This document shows positions 34,441 through 42,374 of a stretch of 64,000 nt of DNA, one piece after another. The DNA lies in assembly GCF_963974575.1 (NCBI RefSeq), contig NZ_CAXBBQ010000003.1:1-64000 (forward strand), written 5' to 3'. Numbering within the stretch: the first letter of the stretch is position 1; every line of letters starts with the position of its first letter. A model generated the notes under the pieces. That model was not told where the DNA came from. It saw only the letters and a program-made list of their open reading frames with translations, and did no database searches. The translations under genes were made by a program, and so were the position numbers. Source of the stretch: Sphingosinicella sp963974575. Lineage in GTDB: Bacteria > Pseudomonadota > Alphaproteobacteria > Sphingomonadales > Sphingomonadaceae.

Positions 34441-35763
34441 TCAAGATACGTAATGTAGTTTTCCACGACCTATTGAAACGTAATCTATTCCAGCCGCCGC
34501 CATTTCGCCATCTCTGTACACATTGCGCAAGTCGATGATCGTTGCTATTCTGAGCAGTCCCCTCACCCGCTTCAAATCGAGCGCCCGGAACTCGTTCCAT
34601 TCCGTCAGCAACACCGCCGCATCTGCCCCCTCCAGCGCTTCATATGCATTGCCGCCCATCTCGACGCCGGGTAGCAAGGAAGCCGCCGCTTTCATCCCTT
34701 CCGGATCGAACGCCTTCACCTTGGCGCCCGCCGCCTGAAGCACCGGGATGATAACAAGGCTTGGTGCATCGCGCATGTCGTCAGTGTTGGGTTTGAACGT
34801 GAGCCCGAGAATGCCGATGGTCTTGCCGGCCACCGATCCGCCGCAGGCGGCGATGATGCGGTCGGCCATCGCGCGCTTGCGTTCGTCGTTCACCTTTACA
34901 GTCGCCGCGACGATCTGGAGCGCAACAGCGTTGTCCTCGGCGGTTTTCAGGAGCGCGAGCGTGTCCTTGGGAAAGCAGGAGCCGCCGTAGCCCGGCCCCG
35001 GATGCAGGAACTTCGCGCCGATGCGCTTGTCGAGCCCGATGCCCTTCGCGACGCCCTGCACGTCGGCGCCCACCTTTTCGCAGAGGTCGGCGATCTCGTT
35101 GATGAAGCTGATCTTCACGGCGAGGAAGGCGTTCGCTGCGTATTTGATGACTTCGGCAGTCGCCCGCTCGGTGAACAGGATTGGCACTTCGCGCAAGGAT
35201 AGCGGGCGGTATATCGCCTTCAGCACGTCGCGCGCCTGATCGTCGGCAACGCCGCAGACAACGCGGTCCGGGCGCATGAAATCCTCGATCGCTGAGCCCT
35301 CGCGCAGGAATTCTGGGTTCGACGCGACGCTGATCGCCTTTCCGGGCGCCACTTCGCGCGCGATGCGCTCCACTTCCTCCGCCGTTCCCACCGGGACCGT
35401 CGACTTGTTGACGATGACGCAGCTATCGGGTGCTGCCTCCGCGATCTGGCGCGCTGCTGCATAGACATACGTAAGGTCAGCGTGCCCGTCCCCACGGCGG
35501 CTGGGTGTGCCGACCGCGATGAATACCGCGTCGGCATCCTTCACGCCCTCGACAAGATCAATCGTGAACGTCAGGCGCCCCGCTTTGGCGTTGCGCGCGA
35601 CGAGATCATCGAGACCGGGCTCGAAAATCGGGATCTCGCCCGCCTTCAGCCTCTCGATGACCGCGGCGTTGAGATCCACGCACGTGACACTGTGGCCGAA
35701 CTCGGAAAAACAGGCACCGGAAACGAGGCCAACATAGCCTGTCCCGATCATCGCAATACGCAT
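34441..35763 (-). CDS. ugd: UDP-glucose 6-dehydrogenase
   Basis: A 440-residue NAD-dependent enzyme that oxidises UDP-glucose to UDP-glucuronate. The Rossmann start MRIAMIGTGYVGLVSGACFS, the NKSTVPVGTA strand, and the catalytic cysteine block GPGYGGSCFPKDTLAL are intact. Glucuronate is used in sphingan-type polysaccharides and in sphingomonad glycosphingolipids. Its composition is GC-rich like the chromosome, unlike the adjacent polysaccharide genes, so it is probably the native border gene. Confidence 0.95.
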   Translation of the reverse strand: MRIAMIGTGYVGLVSGACFSEFGHSVTCVDLNAAVIERLKAGEIPIFEPGLDDLVARNAKAGRLTFTIDLVEGVKDADAVFIAVGTPSRRGDGHADLTYVYAAARQIAEAAPDSCVIVNKSTVPVGTAEEVERIAREVAPGKAISVASNPEFLREGSAIEDFMRPDRVVCGVADDQARDVLKAIYRPLSLREVPILFTERATAEVIKYAANAFLAVKISFINEIADLCEKVGADVQGVAKGIGLDKRIGAKFLHPGPGYGGSCFPKDTLALLKTAEDNAVALQIVAATVKVNDERKRAMADRIIAACGGSVAGKTIGILGLTFKPNTDDMRDAPSLVIIPVLQAAGAKVKAFDPEGMKAAASLLPGVEMGGNAYEALEGADAAVLLTEWNEFRALDLKRVRGLLRIATIIDLRNVYRDGEMAAAGIDYVSIGRGKLHYVS

Positions 35764-35849
35764 TCATTGGCCCCTGAGTTGCGGACGCTCCAGCGGGTTA
35801 GCCTGCGTCGTCTTGAAAAGCAAAGCCGCCGTTACGGCTCGGCGCATGT

Positions 35850-37280
35850 TCAGCCCGTGTGGCCGAACCGCACCGGGTTTGGGCCGCGCTGCTTTTCATC
35901 GATGATGAGGCTGCTGTTCGCGGGCGGGCGGGCGCGCTGGCGGCAGTGCGGGCGTTCGCACAGTTCGCAGCCGAGGCCGATCGGTGTCGCCTCACTGCCG
36001 CCGAGATCGAGCCCGCGCGCGTAGACGAGGCTGTGCGCGTGCCGCGCTTCACAGCCGAGCGCGATCGCGTACTCGGGGCGGACGCCGCCGTAGGGCTGTG
36101 CATACGCGCGCACGGTGCGGGCGATCGACACGTACTTCGTGCCGTCCTCCATCTCGACGAGCTGGCGCAGGATCTGCCCTGGCCGCTCGAACGCCTTGTG
36201 CAGCGTCCAAAGCGGGCAGTTGCCGCCATGGCGCGAGAACGGAAAGCCTCCTGCCGAGAACCGCTTGGAGATGTTGCCGGCGCGGTCGACGCGGACGAGA
36301 AAGAAGGGGATACCGCGCGCGCCGGGGCGCTGCAGCGTGGTCAGCCGGTGCGCCACCTGCTCCAGTCCGGCGCTGAACCGCGCCTGCAGAAGGTCGAGAT
36401 CATAGCCCGTCGTCTCGCAGGCCGTGTGGAAGCGGCCGTAGGGCATCATCAGCGCAGCGGCGAAATAATTGGCGAGGTTCTGCACGAGCAGCCGCTCGGA
36501 CGCCGCATCAGGCATCCCGGCGCGCGCGACGATCGCGTCGATCTCTCCGCGACTTTCGGAAAGCGCAAGCTGGTAGGCCGCCTGAAAGCTGCGCGAGGCC
36601 GGGTCGAGCAGCTCCGAAAGCTGGAGCTGGCGACCGTGGAGATCGAGGCGGCGGAGCAGTTCGGGCATCACCTCGGCGGGCAGGATGCGCACGGTGAGGC
36701 CGTGGCGCGCGCGCAGGCGATCGCTCACGGCCGCGAAGAAATCCGGTGCGGCGAGGCGCAGTTCGTCCGCCAGAGATTCAGCGCGGGTTTCGAGTTCCGG
36801 GAAATGGTTGCGGCGGTCCTGAATGAACGCGCGCACGAGCTCGAGCGGCCCGTCCCCTTGCGGCGCTTCGGCGCCCGCACCGTTGCTGCGCGCGTCGCGG
36901 AGTGCGCTTCGCAGCCGCACGATTGCCTGTGCGATGCCGGGTGAAGCCGCGACGAATTCCTGCACTTCGGCGCGGCCGACATCGAGGCCCTTCAGCAGCG
37001 GGTCGGCGAGCGCTTCGGCGACGTCGAGCGCGAGGCGGTCGTCGTCGGCGCCGGTGAGCTGACGGAGATCGAGATTATACTGATGCGACAGCTTGAGCAG
37101 GAACTGTGCGGTCAGCGGGCGCTGGTTGCGTTCGATGAGATTCAGATAGGAAATCGAGACGCCGAGCTCCTCGGCCATGCGCGTTTGCGTGAGACCGAGC
37201 TGGCTGCGCAAACGGCGCACACGGGGGCCGGCGAAGAGCTTTCCCCGCGGTTCGGCGGTGTCGATTGCAACGCTGGCCAT
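35850..37280 (-). CDS. XRE-family ScfR/RamB-like short-chain acyl regulator
   Basis: A 476-residue regulator with an N-terminal XRE helix-turn-helix (RLRSQLGLTQTRMAEELGVS then YLNLIERNQRPLT, about 24-60), a central IrrE-like region and the C-terminal ScfR/DUF2083 domain with the cysteine cluster GCELCERPHC. The central domain keeps the NLANYFAAALMMP line but no HExxH motif, so it is probably a sensing and not a proteolytic domain. Relatives (RamB, PrpC/ScfR types) control acetate, propionate or glyoxylate-cycle genes. It is divergent from aceA, its likely target, and probably regulates itself. Confidence 0.85.
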   Translation of the reverse strand: MASVAIDTAEPRGKLFAGPRVRRLRSQLGLTQTRMAEELGVSISYLNLIERNQRPLTAQFLLKLSHQYNLDLRQLTGADDDRLALDVAEALADPLLKGLDVGRAEVQEFVAASPGIAQAIVRLRSALRDARSNGAGAEAPQGDGPLELVRAFIQDRRNHFPELETRAESLADELRLAAPDFFAAVSDRLRARHGLTVRILPAEVMPELLRRLDLHGRQLQLSELLDPASRSFQAAYQLALSESRGEIDAIVARAGMPDAASERLLVQNLANYFAAALMMPYGRFHTACETTGYDLDLLQARFSAGLEQVAHRLTTLQRPGARGIPFFLVRVDRAGNISKRFSAGGFPFSRHGGNCPLWTLHKAFERPGQILRQLVEMEDGTKYVSIARTVRAYAQPYGGVRPEYAIALGCEARHAHSLVYARGLDLGGSEATPIGLGCELCERPHCRQRARPPANSSLIIDEKQRGPNPVRFGHTG

Positions 37281-37297
37281 TTGTATGTCTCTTTTAC

Positions 37298-37465
37298 TTT
37301 TTTACATTTGAAACACGAAATTTACAGACAATTACACACGTTTTTTACATGATCCCCTTGAAGCGAGTACGAGAAACGAGACAAGGCATCAATAGCAGAT
37401 TTGCAAGGCACTGCGATTCGGAAGGTCCGATTGGAAGCCCCGTTTCCGCACTGCAATGTAAAAAG
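37298..37465. promoter_or_regulatory. Repeated TTTTTTACAT blocks in the scfR-aceA intergenic region
   Basis: TTTTTTACAT occurs at 37298-37307 and 37341-37350, and its inverse ATGTAAAAAG at 37456-37465. The first two lie 18 and 61 bases upstream of the regulator's start codon and the third 32 bases upstream of the aceA start. Arrangement on both sides of a divergent promoter region fits operators of the ScfR-like regulator, but this is inferred from position only. Confidence 0.5.
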
Positions 37466-37496
37466 ACTGTGAATGGTTAACACGGAGTCATACACG

Positions 37497-38789
37497 ATGA
37501 GTGCCCAGCCGACCTTCGAATCGCTGATCCCTTCAGCCCCCGCCGGCCGCTTCGACGGCATCAAGCGCCCCTACACGCCCGCCGATGTGGAGCGTCTGCG
37601 CGGCTCGTTCCCGATCGCCTACACGCTCGCCGAGCGCGGCGCGAACAAGCTGTGGGAGCTGCTGAAGACCGAGCCCTACATCAATTCGCTGGGCGCGCTT
37701 TCGGGCAACCAGGCGATGCAGATGGTGCGCGCCGGCCTGAAGGCCATCTACCTTTCGGGCTGGCAGGTCGCCGCCGACGCCAACACGGCGGGCGCGATGT
37801 ACCCCGACCAGTCGCTCTACCCCGCGAACGCCGGCCCTGAGCTTGCCCGCAAGATCAACAACGCGCTGATGCGCGCCGACCAGATCGAGCATTCCGAAGG
37901 TGGCGCCAAGCGCGACTGGTTCGCGCCGATCGTCGCCGACGCCGAGGCCGGCTTCGGCGGGCCGCTGAACTGCTTCGAGATCATGAAGGCGTACATCGCG
38001 GCGGGCGCCTCGGGCGTTCACTACGAAGACCAGCTCGCCTCCGAAAAGAAGTGCGGCCACCTTGGCGGCAAGGTGCTGATCCCGACGCAGGCGCACATCC
38101 GCAACCTCGACGCCGCGCGCCTCGCCGCCGACGTCTGCGGCGTGCCGACCGTGATCTGCGCCCGTACGGACGCGGAGAGCGCCAAGCTCATCACCAGCGA
38201 CATCGACGAGCGCGACCGCGAGTTCCTGACCGGCGAGCGTACCCCCGAAGGCTTCTTCCGCCTGAAGGACGGCACCGGTGTGGACCACTGCATCAAGCGC
38301 GGCCTCGCCTTCGCCGAGCACGCCGACCTCCTGTGGTGGGAAACCTCGGTTCCCAACCTCGACGACGCCCGCCGCTTCGCCGAAGCGATCAAGAAGGCGT
38401 TCCCGAACAAGATGCTGGCGTACAACTGCTCGCCGAGCTTCAACTGGGAAAAGAACCTCGATAAGGACACCATCGCCAAGTACCAGCGCGAGCTGGGCGC
38501 CATGGGCTACAAGTACCAGTTCGTGACGCTGGCGGGCTTCCACCAACTGAACTACGGCATGTACGAGCTGGCGCGCGGCTACAAGGATCGCGGCATGGCG
38601 GCGTATTCTGAACTGCAGCAGGCCGAGTTCGCCGCGGAAGCCAACGGCTACACCGCGACGCGCCACCAGCGCGAAGTCGGCACCGGCTATTTCGACATGG
38701 TCGCCACGACGCTCGCGGGCGGCGAAAGCTCGACCACGGCGCTCGCCGAATCGACCGAAGCCGATCAGTTCAAGAAGGACGCGGCGTAA
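37497..38789 (+). CDS. aceA: Isocitrate lyase
   Basis: A 430-residue glyoxylate-cycle enzyme splitting isocitrate to glyoxylate and succinate. The active-site loop KKCGHLGGKVLIPT holds the catalytic Cys; SGWQVAADANTAG, VADAEAGFGG and YNCSPSFNW are other signatures. ATG 37497 has GGAG at 37484-37487; an upstream ATG at 37473 is less likely. Malate synthase is not in this window. The divergent XRE regulator probably controls it in response to acyl-CoA supply. Confidence 0.97.
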   Translation: MSAQPTFESLIPSAPAGRFDGIKRPYTPADVERLRGSFPIAYTLAERGANKLWELLKTEPYINSLGALSGNQAMQMVRAGLKAIYLSGWQVAADANTAGAMYPDQSLYPANAGPELARKINNALMRADQIEHSEGGAKRDWFAPIVADAEAGFGGPLNCFEIMKAYIAAGASGVHYEDQLASEKKCGHLGGKVLIPTQAHIRNLDAARLAADVCGVPTVICARTDAESAKLITSDIDERDREFLTGERTPEGFFRLKDGTGVDHCIKRGLAFAEHADLLWWETSVPNLDDARRFAEAIKKAFPNKMLAYNCSPSFNWEKNLDKDTIAKYQRELGAMGYKYQFVTLAGFHQLNYGMYELARGYKDRGMAAYSELQQAEFAAEANGYTATRHQREVGTGYFDMVATTLAGGESSTTALAESTEADQFKKDAA

Positions 38790-38833
38790 GCCGCACCTGA
38801 TCAGCTTACCTGATCACCGGGGAGGGTGACGAG

Positions 38834-38869
38834 GCGCCCGTCGGAACAAACCGGCGGGCGCTTCTTTTT
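38834..38869 (+). terminator. Rho-independent terminator of aceA
   Basis: GCGCCCGTCGG (38834-38844) pairs with CCGGCGGGCGC (38851-38861), one G-U pair, loop AACAAA, followed by TTCTTTTT. It lies 45 bases past the aceA stop. Confidence 0.9.
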
Positions 38870-38935
38870 GCGTGTCGCGTATCCGTCACAAAGGCGGTGC
38901 AAGGATGTGGGTCAGACCCAACGCCGGAGCCAGCG

Positions 38936-39409
38936 ATGACCCGATTCAACCCGAAGCCGCAGGATGCGCCGTGGCTGACCCCCTATCTCGTGCTCACCGA
39001 CTGGGCGGACAATCGCCGTTACTACGAGAAGGTGTTCGGCTTCGAGCTGGGGCTGGTGATTGACGGCCCCGGCCATATGCCGATCCACGCCGAGTTCCGC
39101 TACAAGGGGCAGCTGCTCTTCATGTGTGCGCCCGAAGGCACCGGCGGCAGCCCAATCCGCAGCCCGCGCTCCGAAGCGCTTGATCATTCGCCGGTCAGCT
39201 TCTGCGTCTATGTCGACGATGTCGATGCCTTCACCAACCAGGCGCTGGAAGCCGGCGGCATCATGGCCGAGGAGCCCGCCGACCAATTCTATGGCGAGCG
39301 CCGCGTCACCTTCATCGACCCGTCCGGCTACACGTGGATGTTCATGTCAAACATCAAGGCGATGAGCGACGACGAGATCCGCGCCGCCGCTTCAGCAATG
39401 GCCGACTAG
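38936..39409 (+). CDS. VOC family protein (PhnB/glyoxalase-like fold)
   Basis: A 157-residue protein with two beta-alpha-beta3 modules of the vicinal-oxygen-chelate fold (TPYLVLTDWADNRRYYEKVF, later RRVTFIDPSGYTWMF). The resemblance is to the PhnB-like branch, whose members are often binding proteins without known activity. ATG 38936 follows CCGGAG. It stands alone between the aceA terminator and a minus-strand fragment. The 3' end overlaps a possible gene remnant by 18 bases. Confidence 0.82.
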   Translation: MTRFNPKPQDAPWLTPYLVLTDWADNRRYYEKVFGFELGLVIDGPGHMPIHAEFRYKGQLLFMCAPEGTGGSPIRSPRSEALDHSPVSFCVYVDDVDAFTNQALEAGGIMAEEPADQFYGERRVTFIDPSGYTWMFMSNIKAMSDDEIRAAASAMAD

Positions 39410-39535
39410 CGCCGCGCGCATTTCTTCGTCGGCCGGGAAGAGCGTTTCCAGCGACAGTTCAGCGAGCGTCACATCGGCGGGCGTACCGAAGTTCGTGATC
39501 GTGCAGGCCGCGGCCGTGCTGGTGTTCGCCGTGCT
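39392..39535 (-). pseudogene. Possible 3' remnant of a lost gene
   Basis: A 47-codon stretch with no start codon near its upstream end reads to TGA at 39392-39394, after an in-frame stop at 39536-39538. Nearly every codon ends in G or C, as in the window's real genes. The peptide (ITNFGTPADVTLAELSLE is its core) looks like the end of a folded protein, but I cannot name the family. A short real gene starting at the internal GTG is a weaker alternative. Confidence 0.35.
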
Positions 39536-39549
39536 TCAGGCAAAAGCCC

Positions 39550-40482
39550 TCAGACGGACGGCGGCTCTCCAGACGGCGTAGCGCCGCCGCCCACCGGCGG
39601 CACGCGCTTTTCCACCGGCGGCTGCGCTGCACTCGGCCGCCGGACCAGCATGATCGCCGCGAACAGGATGGCGACGCCCGTGGCGGCCATCGGCGTCAAG
39701 ACTTCCGCGAACCAGACATAGCCGAACACCGCGGCGAACACGGGTTGGATCAGGAGCCCCACGCCGCTGGCGACTGGCTGCAGGTGCGGCAACGCGTAAA
39801 CGATGAGCCCCTGCCCGATCACCTGGCTACCGAGCGCGAGCAGGATCACCGGCACCCAGTCCTGTGGCCAGAACGCGCCCGGCGCCAGCAGCGCGAGCGG
39901 GAGCATGAACAGCGCACCCACCAGCGTTACAGGTGCAAGCGTCGCCATCGCCGAAAGACCGTCCCGCGCCCGGTCGATGACGACGAGATAGGCCGTGTAG
40001 AAGATCGCCGCGACGAAGCAGAGCAGATCGCCGAGAAGATGATCGGCGGACAGGCTCGCCGACTGGCCCATCAGAAGCCCGATCCCGATTGCCGCCATCA
40101 CCAGTGCCAATGCGGCCATCGGCGTCGGCCAGCGGCGCATGACGAAATAGCCCCAGATGGGGAACAGGAAGGCCGCGCTGTTCGCGATGATCGTGGCATT
40201 CGCGAGCACCGTGTAGCCGATGCCGAGATGCCAGGCGACGAGGTCGGCCGCGAAGAAGAAGCCGGCAAGGATCAGCCAAGGCACACTCCGCCGGGGCGGT
40301 AGCAGCGGCGCCTGCCGGTCCGCAACGCGGGCGAGCCCGTAGAGCAGCGGCACGGCAAGGGCGAGCCGCCAGAATGCCGACTGAACCACCCCCACGTCGG
40401 CAAGGCGTACGAGCAGCGGCCCCGCCGACAGCATTGCACTGCCTGTCAGAAACAGGGGGAAGGCGAAGCGGGGAGTTTTCAT
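39550..40482 (-). CDS. DMT-superfamily transporter (EamA domain)
   Basis: A 310-residue membrane protein with ten predicted helices in two EamA repeats; the first contains LSAGPLLVRLADVGVVQSAF and the second QVIGQGLIVYALPHL. Such proteins export or import small metabolites; no substrate can be named. The C-terminal 30 residues are proline-rich and soluble. It is divergent from the OYE-family gene (88 bases between start codons). Confidence 0.85.
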   Translation of the reverse strand: MKTPRFAFPLFLTGSAMLSAGPLLVRLADVGVVQSAFWRLALAVPLLYGLARVADRQAPLLPPRRSVPWLILAGFFFAADLVAWHLGIGYTVLANATIIANSAAFLFPIWGYFVMRRWPTPMAALALVMAAIGIGLLMGQSASLSADHLLGDLLCFVAAIFYTAYLVVIDRARDGLSAMATLAPVTLVGALFMLPLALLAPGAFWPQDWVPVILLALGSQVIGQGLIVYALPHLQPVASGVGLLIQPVFAAVFGYVWFAEVLTPMAATGVAILFAAIMLVRRPSAAQPPVEKRVPPVGGGATPSGEPPSV

Positions 40483-40569
40483 TGGCGCGGCAATACCTAA
40501 ACTTGTTTGTCGTCGCCATACCGCGTTCCCAAGTTACGCTGTGGAATGACAAAAGCAGGAAGGTTCGTG

Positions 40570-41661
40570 ATGCCGACACTCTTCGACCCCGTTCAGTTCG
40601 GCGCCATCAGCGCCGACAACCGCATTCTGATGGCCCCGCTCACCCGCGCGCGCGCAGACCGCGACGGCGTCCCGCAAGCCTTCGTGAAGGACTACTACGC
40701 CCAGCGTTCAGGCGCGGGCCTCATCATCGCCGAAGCGACGGGCATTTCGCGGCAGGGCCTTGGCTGGCCGAACGCGCCGGGCATCTGGTCGGAAGCGCAG
40801 ATCGAAGCCTGGAAGCCGGTGACCGCAGCGGTACATGCGGCAGGCAGCAAGATCGTGAGCCAACTCTGGCACATGGGCCGCCTCGTACACCCGTCGGTGA
40901 GCGGCATGGAATCGGTTTCATCAAGTGCGATCCAGGCGCCGCACTATGCCCACACCTATGAAGGCAAGAAGGACTATGTCGTCCCGCACGTCCTGACGAA
41001 GGACGAGATCGCGGGAATCGTTTCCGATTATGCCGCCGCTGCCCGCAACGCGATCCGCGCCGGGTTCGACGGTATCCAGCTCCACGCCGCGAACGGCTAT
41101 CTGATCGACCAGTTCCTGCGCGACAATTCCAACACCCGCGAGGACGAATATGGCGGCAGCCCGGAGAACCGCACGCGCTTCCTGAACGAGGTGCTGGATG
41201 CCGTGATCGCGGAAATCGGCGCCGACCGCACGGCGATCCGCTTCTCGCCGAACGGCGAGACGCAGGGCACCGACGACAGCGACCCCGCGACGCTGTTCGA
41301 CATCGTCGCGCGCCAGCTTGCCGGGCGGGGTCTCGCCTTCGTCGAACTCCGCGAGCAGCGCCCCGAAGGCACGTTCGGAAAATCGGACGTGCCGCTCGTA
41401 TCGCCGTCATTCCGGAAGCTCTACGATGGTCCGTTGGTGCTGAACAACGACATCACGCCCGCGATGGCGGCGGAGATGGTCGAGAGCGGCAAGGCTGACG
41501 CCGTCGCCTTCGGTCGTCCGTTCATCGCGAACCCCGACCTGCCGCTACGCATCAAGGACGGGCACCCACTCGCGACCGAAGACTACAAGCTCTGGTACAC
41601 GAACGGCACCGAGGGCTACACCGACTATCCGACGTGGGAACAGGCGCAGGCCGCAGCCTGA
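40570..41661 (+). CDS. Old yellow enzyme family alkene reductase (NemA-like)
   Basis: A 363-residue FMN-dependent TIM barrel. MPTLFDPVQFGAISADNRIL and MAPLTRARAD form the FMN-binding start, SQLWHMGRLVHPSV and GFDGIQLHAANGYLIDQFL the active-site core (including the YLIDQF motif), and VAFGRPFIANPDLPLR the phosphate site. It reduces activated alkenes or nitrate esters with NAD(P)H. AGGAAGG at 40557-40563 supports ATG 40570. It is convergent with infC. Confidence 0.93.
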   Translation: MPTLFDPVQFGAISADNRILMAPLTRARADRDGVPQAFVKDYYAQRSGAGLIIAEATGISRQGLGWPNAPGIWSEAQIEAWKPVTAAVHAAGSKIVSQLWHMGRLVHPSVSGMESVSSSAIQAPHYAHTYEGKKDYVVPHVLTKDEIAGIVSDYAAAARNAIRAGFDGIQLHAANGYLIDQFLRDNSNTREDEYGGSPENRTRFLNEVLDAVIAEIGADRTAIRFSPNGETQGTDDSDPATLFDIVARQLAGRGLAFVELREQRPEGTFGKSDVPLVSPSFRKLYDGPLVLNNDITPAMAAEMVESGKADAVAFGRPFIANPDLPLRIKDGHPLATEDYKLWYTNGTEGYTDYPTWEQAQAAA

Positions 41662-41670
41662 CACGAGAGC

Positions 41671-41694
41671 GCCCCCTCCCCTGAAGGAGGGGGC
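41671..41694. repeat. GC-rich palindrome between OYE gene and infC
   Basis: GCCCCCTCC (41671-41679) pairs with GGAGGGGGC (41686-41694) across CCTGAA. It lies between two convergent stop codons and may terminate in both directions, although no T-run follows. Same family as the elements at 12501-12522 and 54411-54432. Confidence 0.7.
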
Positions 41695-41699
41695 AGCCC

Positions 41700-42248
41700 T
41701 TACAGCTTGGGCGCGATCACCATCAGCATCTGGCGGCCTTCGAGCTTCGGATGCTGCTCGACCTTGGCGTATTCGGCCGCATCCAGCTGCACGCGCTCCA
41801 GCAGCTTCATGCCGAGCTGAAGGTGCGACATCTCGCGGCCGCGGAACCGCAGCGTCATCTTGACCTTGTCGCCCTCCTCAATGAAGCGCTGAACCGCCTT
41901 CATCTTGGTTTCGTAGTCGTGGTCGTCGATGTTCGGACGCATCTTGATCTCCTTGATCTCCTGCGTCTTCTGGTTCTTGCGGGCAGCGTTCGCCTTTTTC
42001 TGCGCCTCGTACTTGTACTTGCCGACGTCGAGGAACTTGGCGACGGGCGGATCGGCATTCGGCGAGACCTCGACGAGATCAAGGCCCACCTCGGCTGCCG
42101 CTTCAATCGCTTCTGCTGTGAGCATCACACCGAGGTTTTCACCTTCGTGATCGATGACACGGACTTTCGGGGACTGGATGAACTCGTTGTAGCGAGGGCC
42201 CGAAAAGTTTTGCGGCACCGGAGGGCGCCGAGTCAGAGGCGGTCGAAT
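41700..42248 (-). CDS. infC: Translation initiation factor IF-3, ATT start
   Basis: IF-3 checks the initiator tRNA and start codon on the 30S subunit. The body (GPRYNEFIQSPKVRVIDHEGE, EVSPNADPPVAKFLDVGKYK, FRGREMSHLQLGMKLL) is complete. A GTG at 42218 starts a 172-residue form, but upstream the frame stays open and reads RPPLTRRPPVPQN back to an ATT at 42246-42248, with GGAGAG six bases before it. ATT is the well-known autoregulatory start of infC in many bacteria, so I assign it here (182 residues). thrS lies upstream, separated by a convergent gene. Confidence 0.92.
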   Translation of the reverse strand: MRPPLTRRPPVPQNFSGPRYNEFIQSPKVRVIDHEGENLGVMLTAEAIEAAAEVGLDLVEVSPNADPPVAKFLDVGKYKYEAQKKANAARKNQKTQEIKEIKMRPNIDDHDYETKMKAVQRFIEEGDKVKMTLRFRGREMSHLQLGMKLLERVQLDAAEYAKVEQHPKLEGRQMLMVIAPKL

Positions 42249-42374
42249 AGCAGTCTCTCCATAACAATTGGCGAAAATCGAAGGCGCCTATGTAGTCGCT
42301 CCCCGCGCTTTCGAAAAGAGCGCCGTTGCAACAGGCGTGCGGAAAAATTTCGGCCCGTTTTAAGGAAAAAGAGA

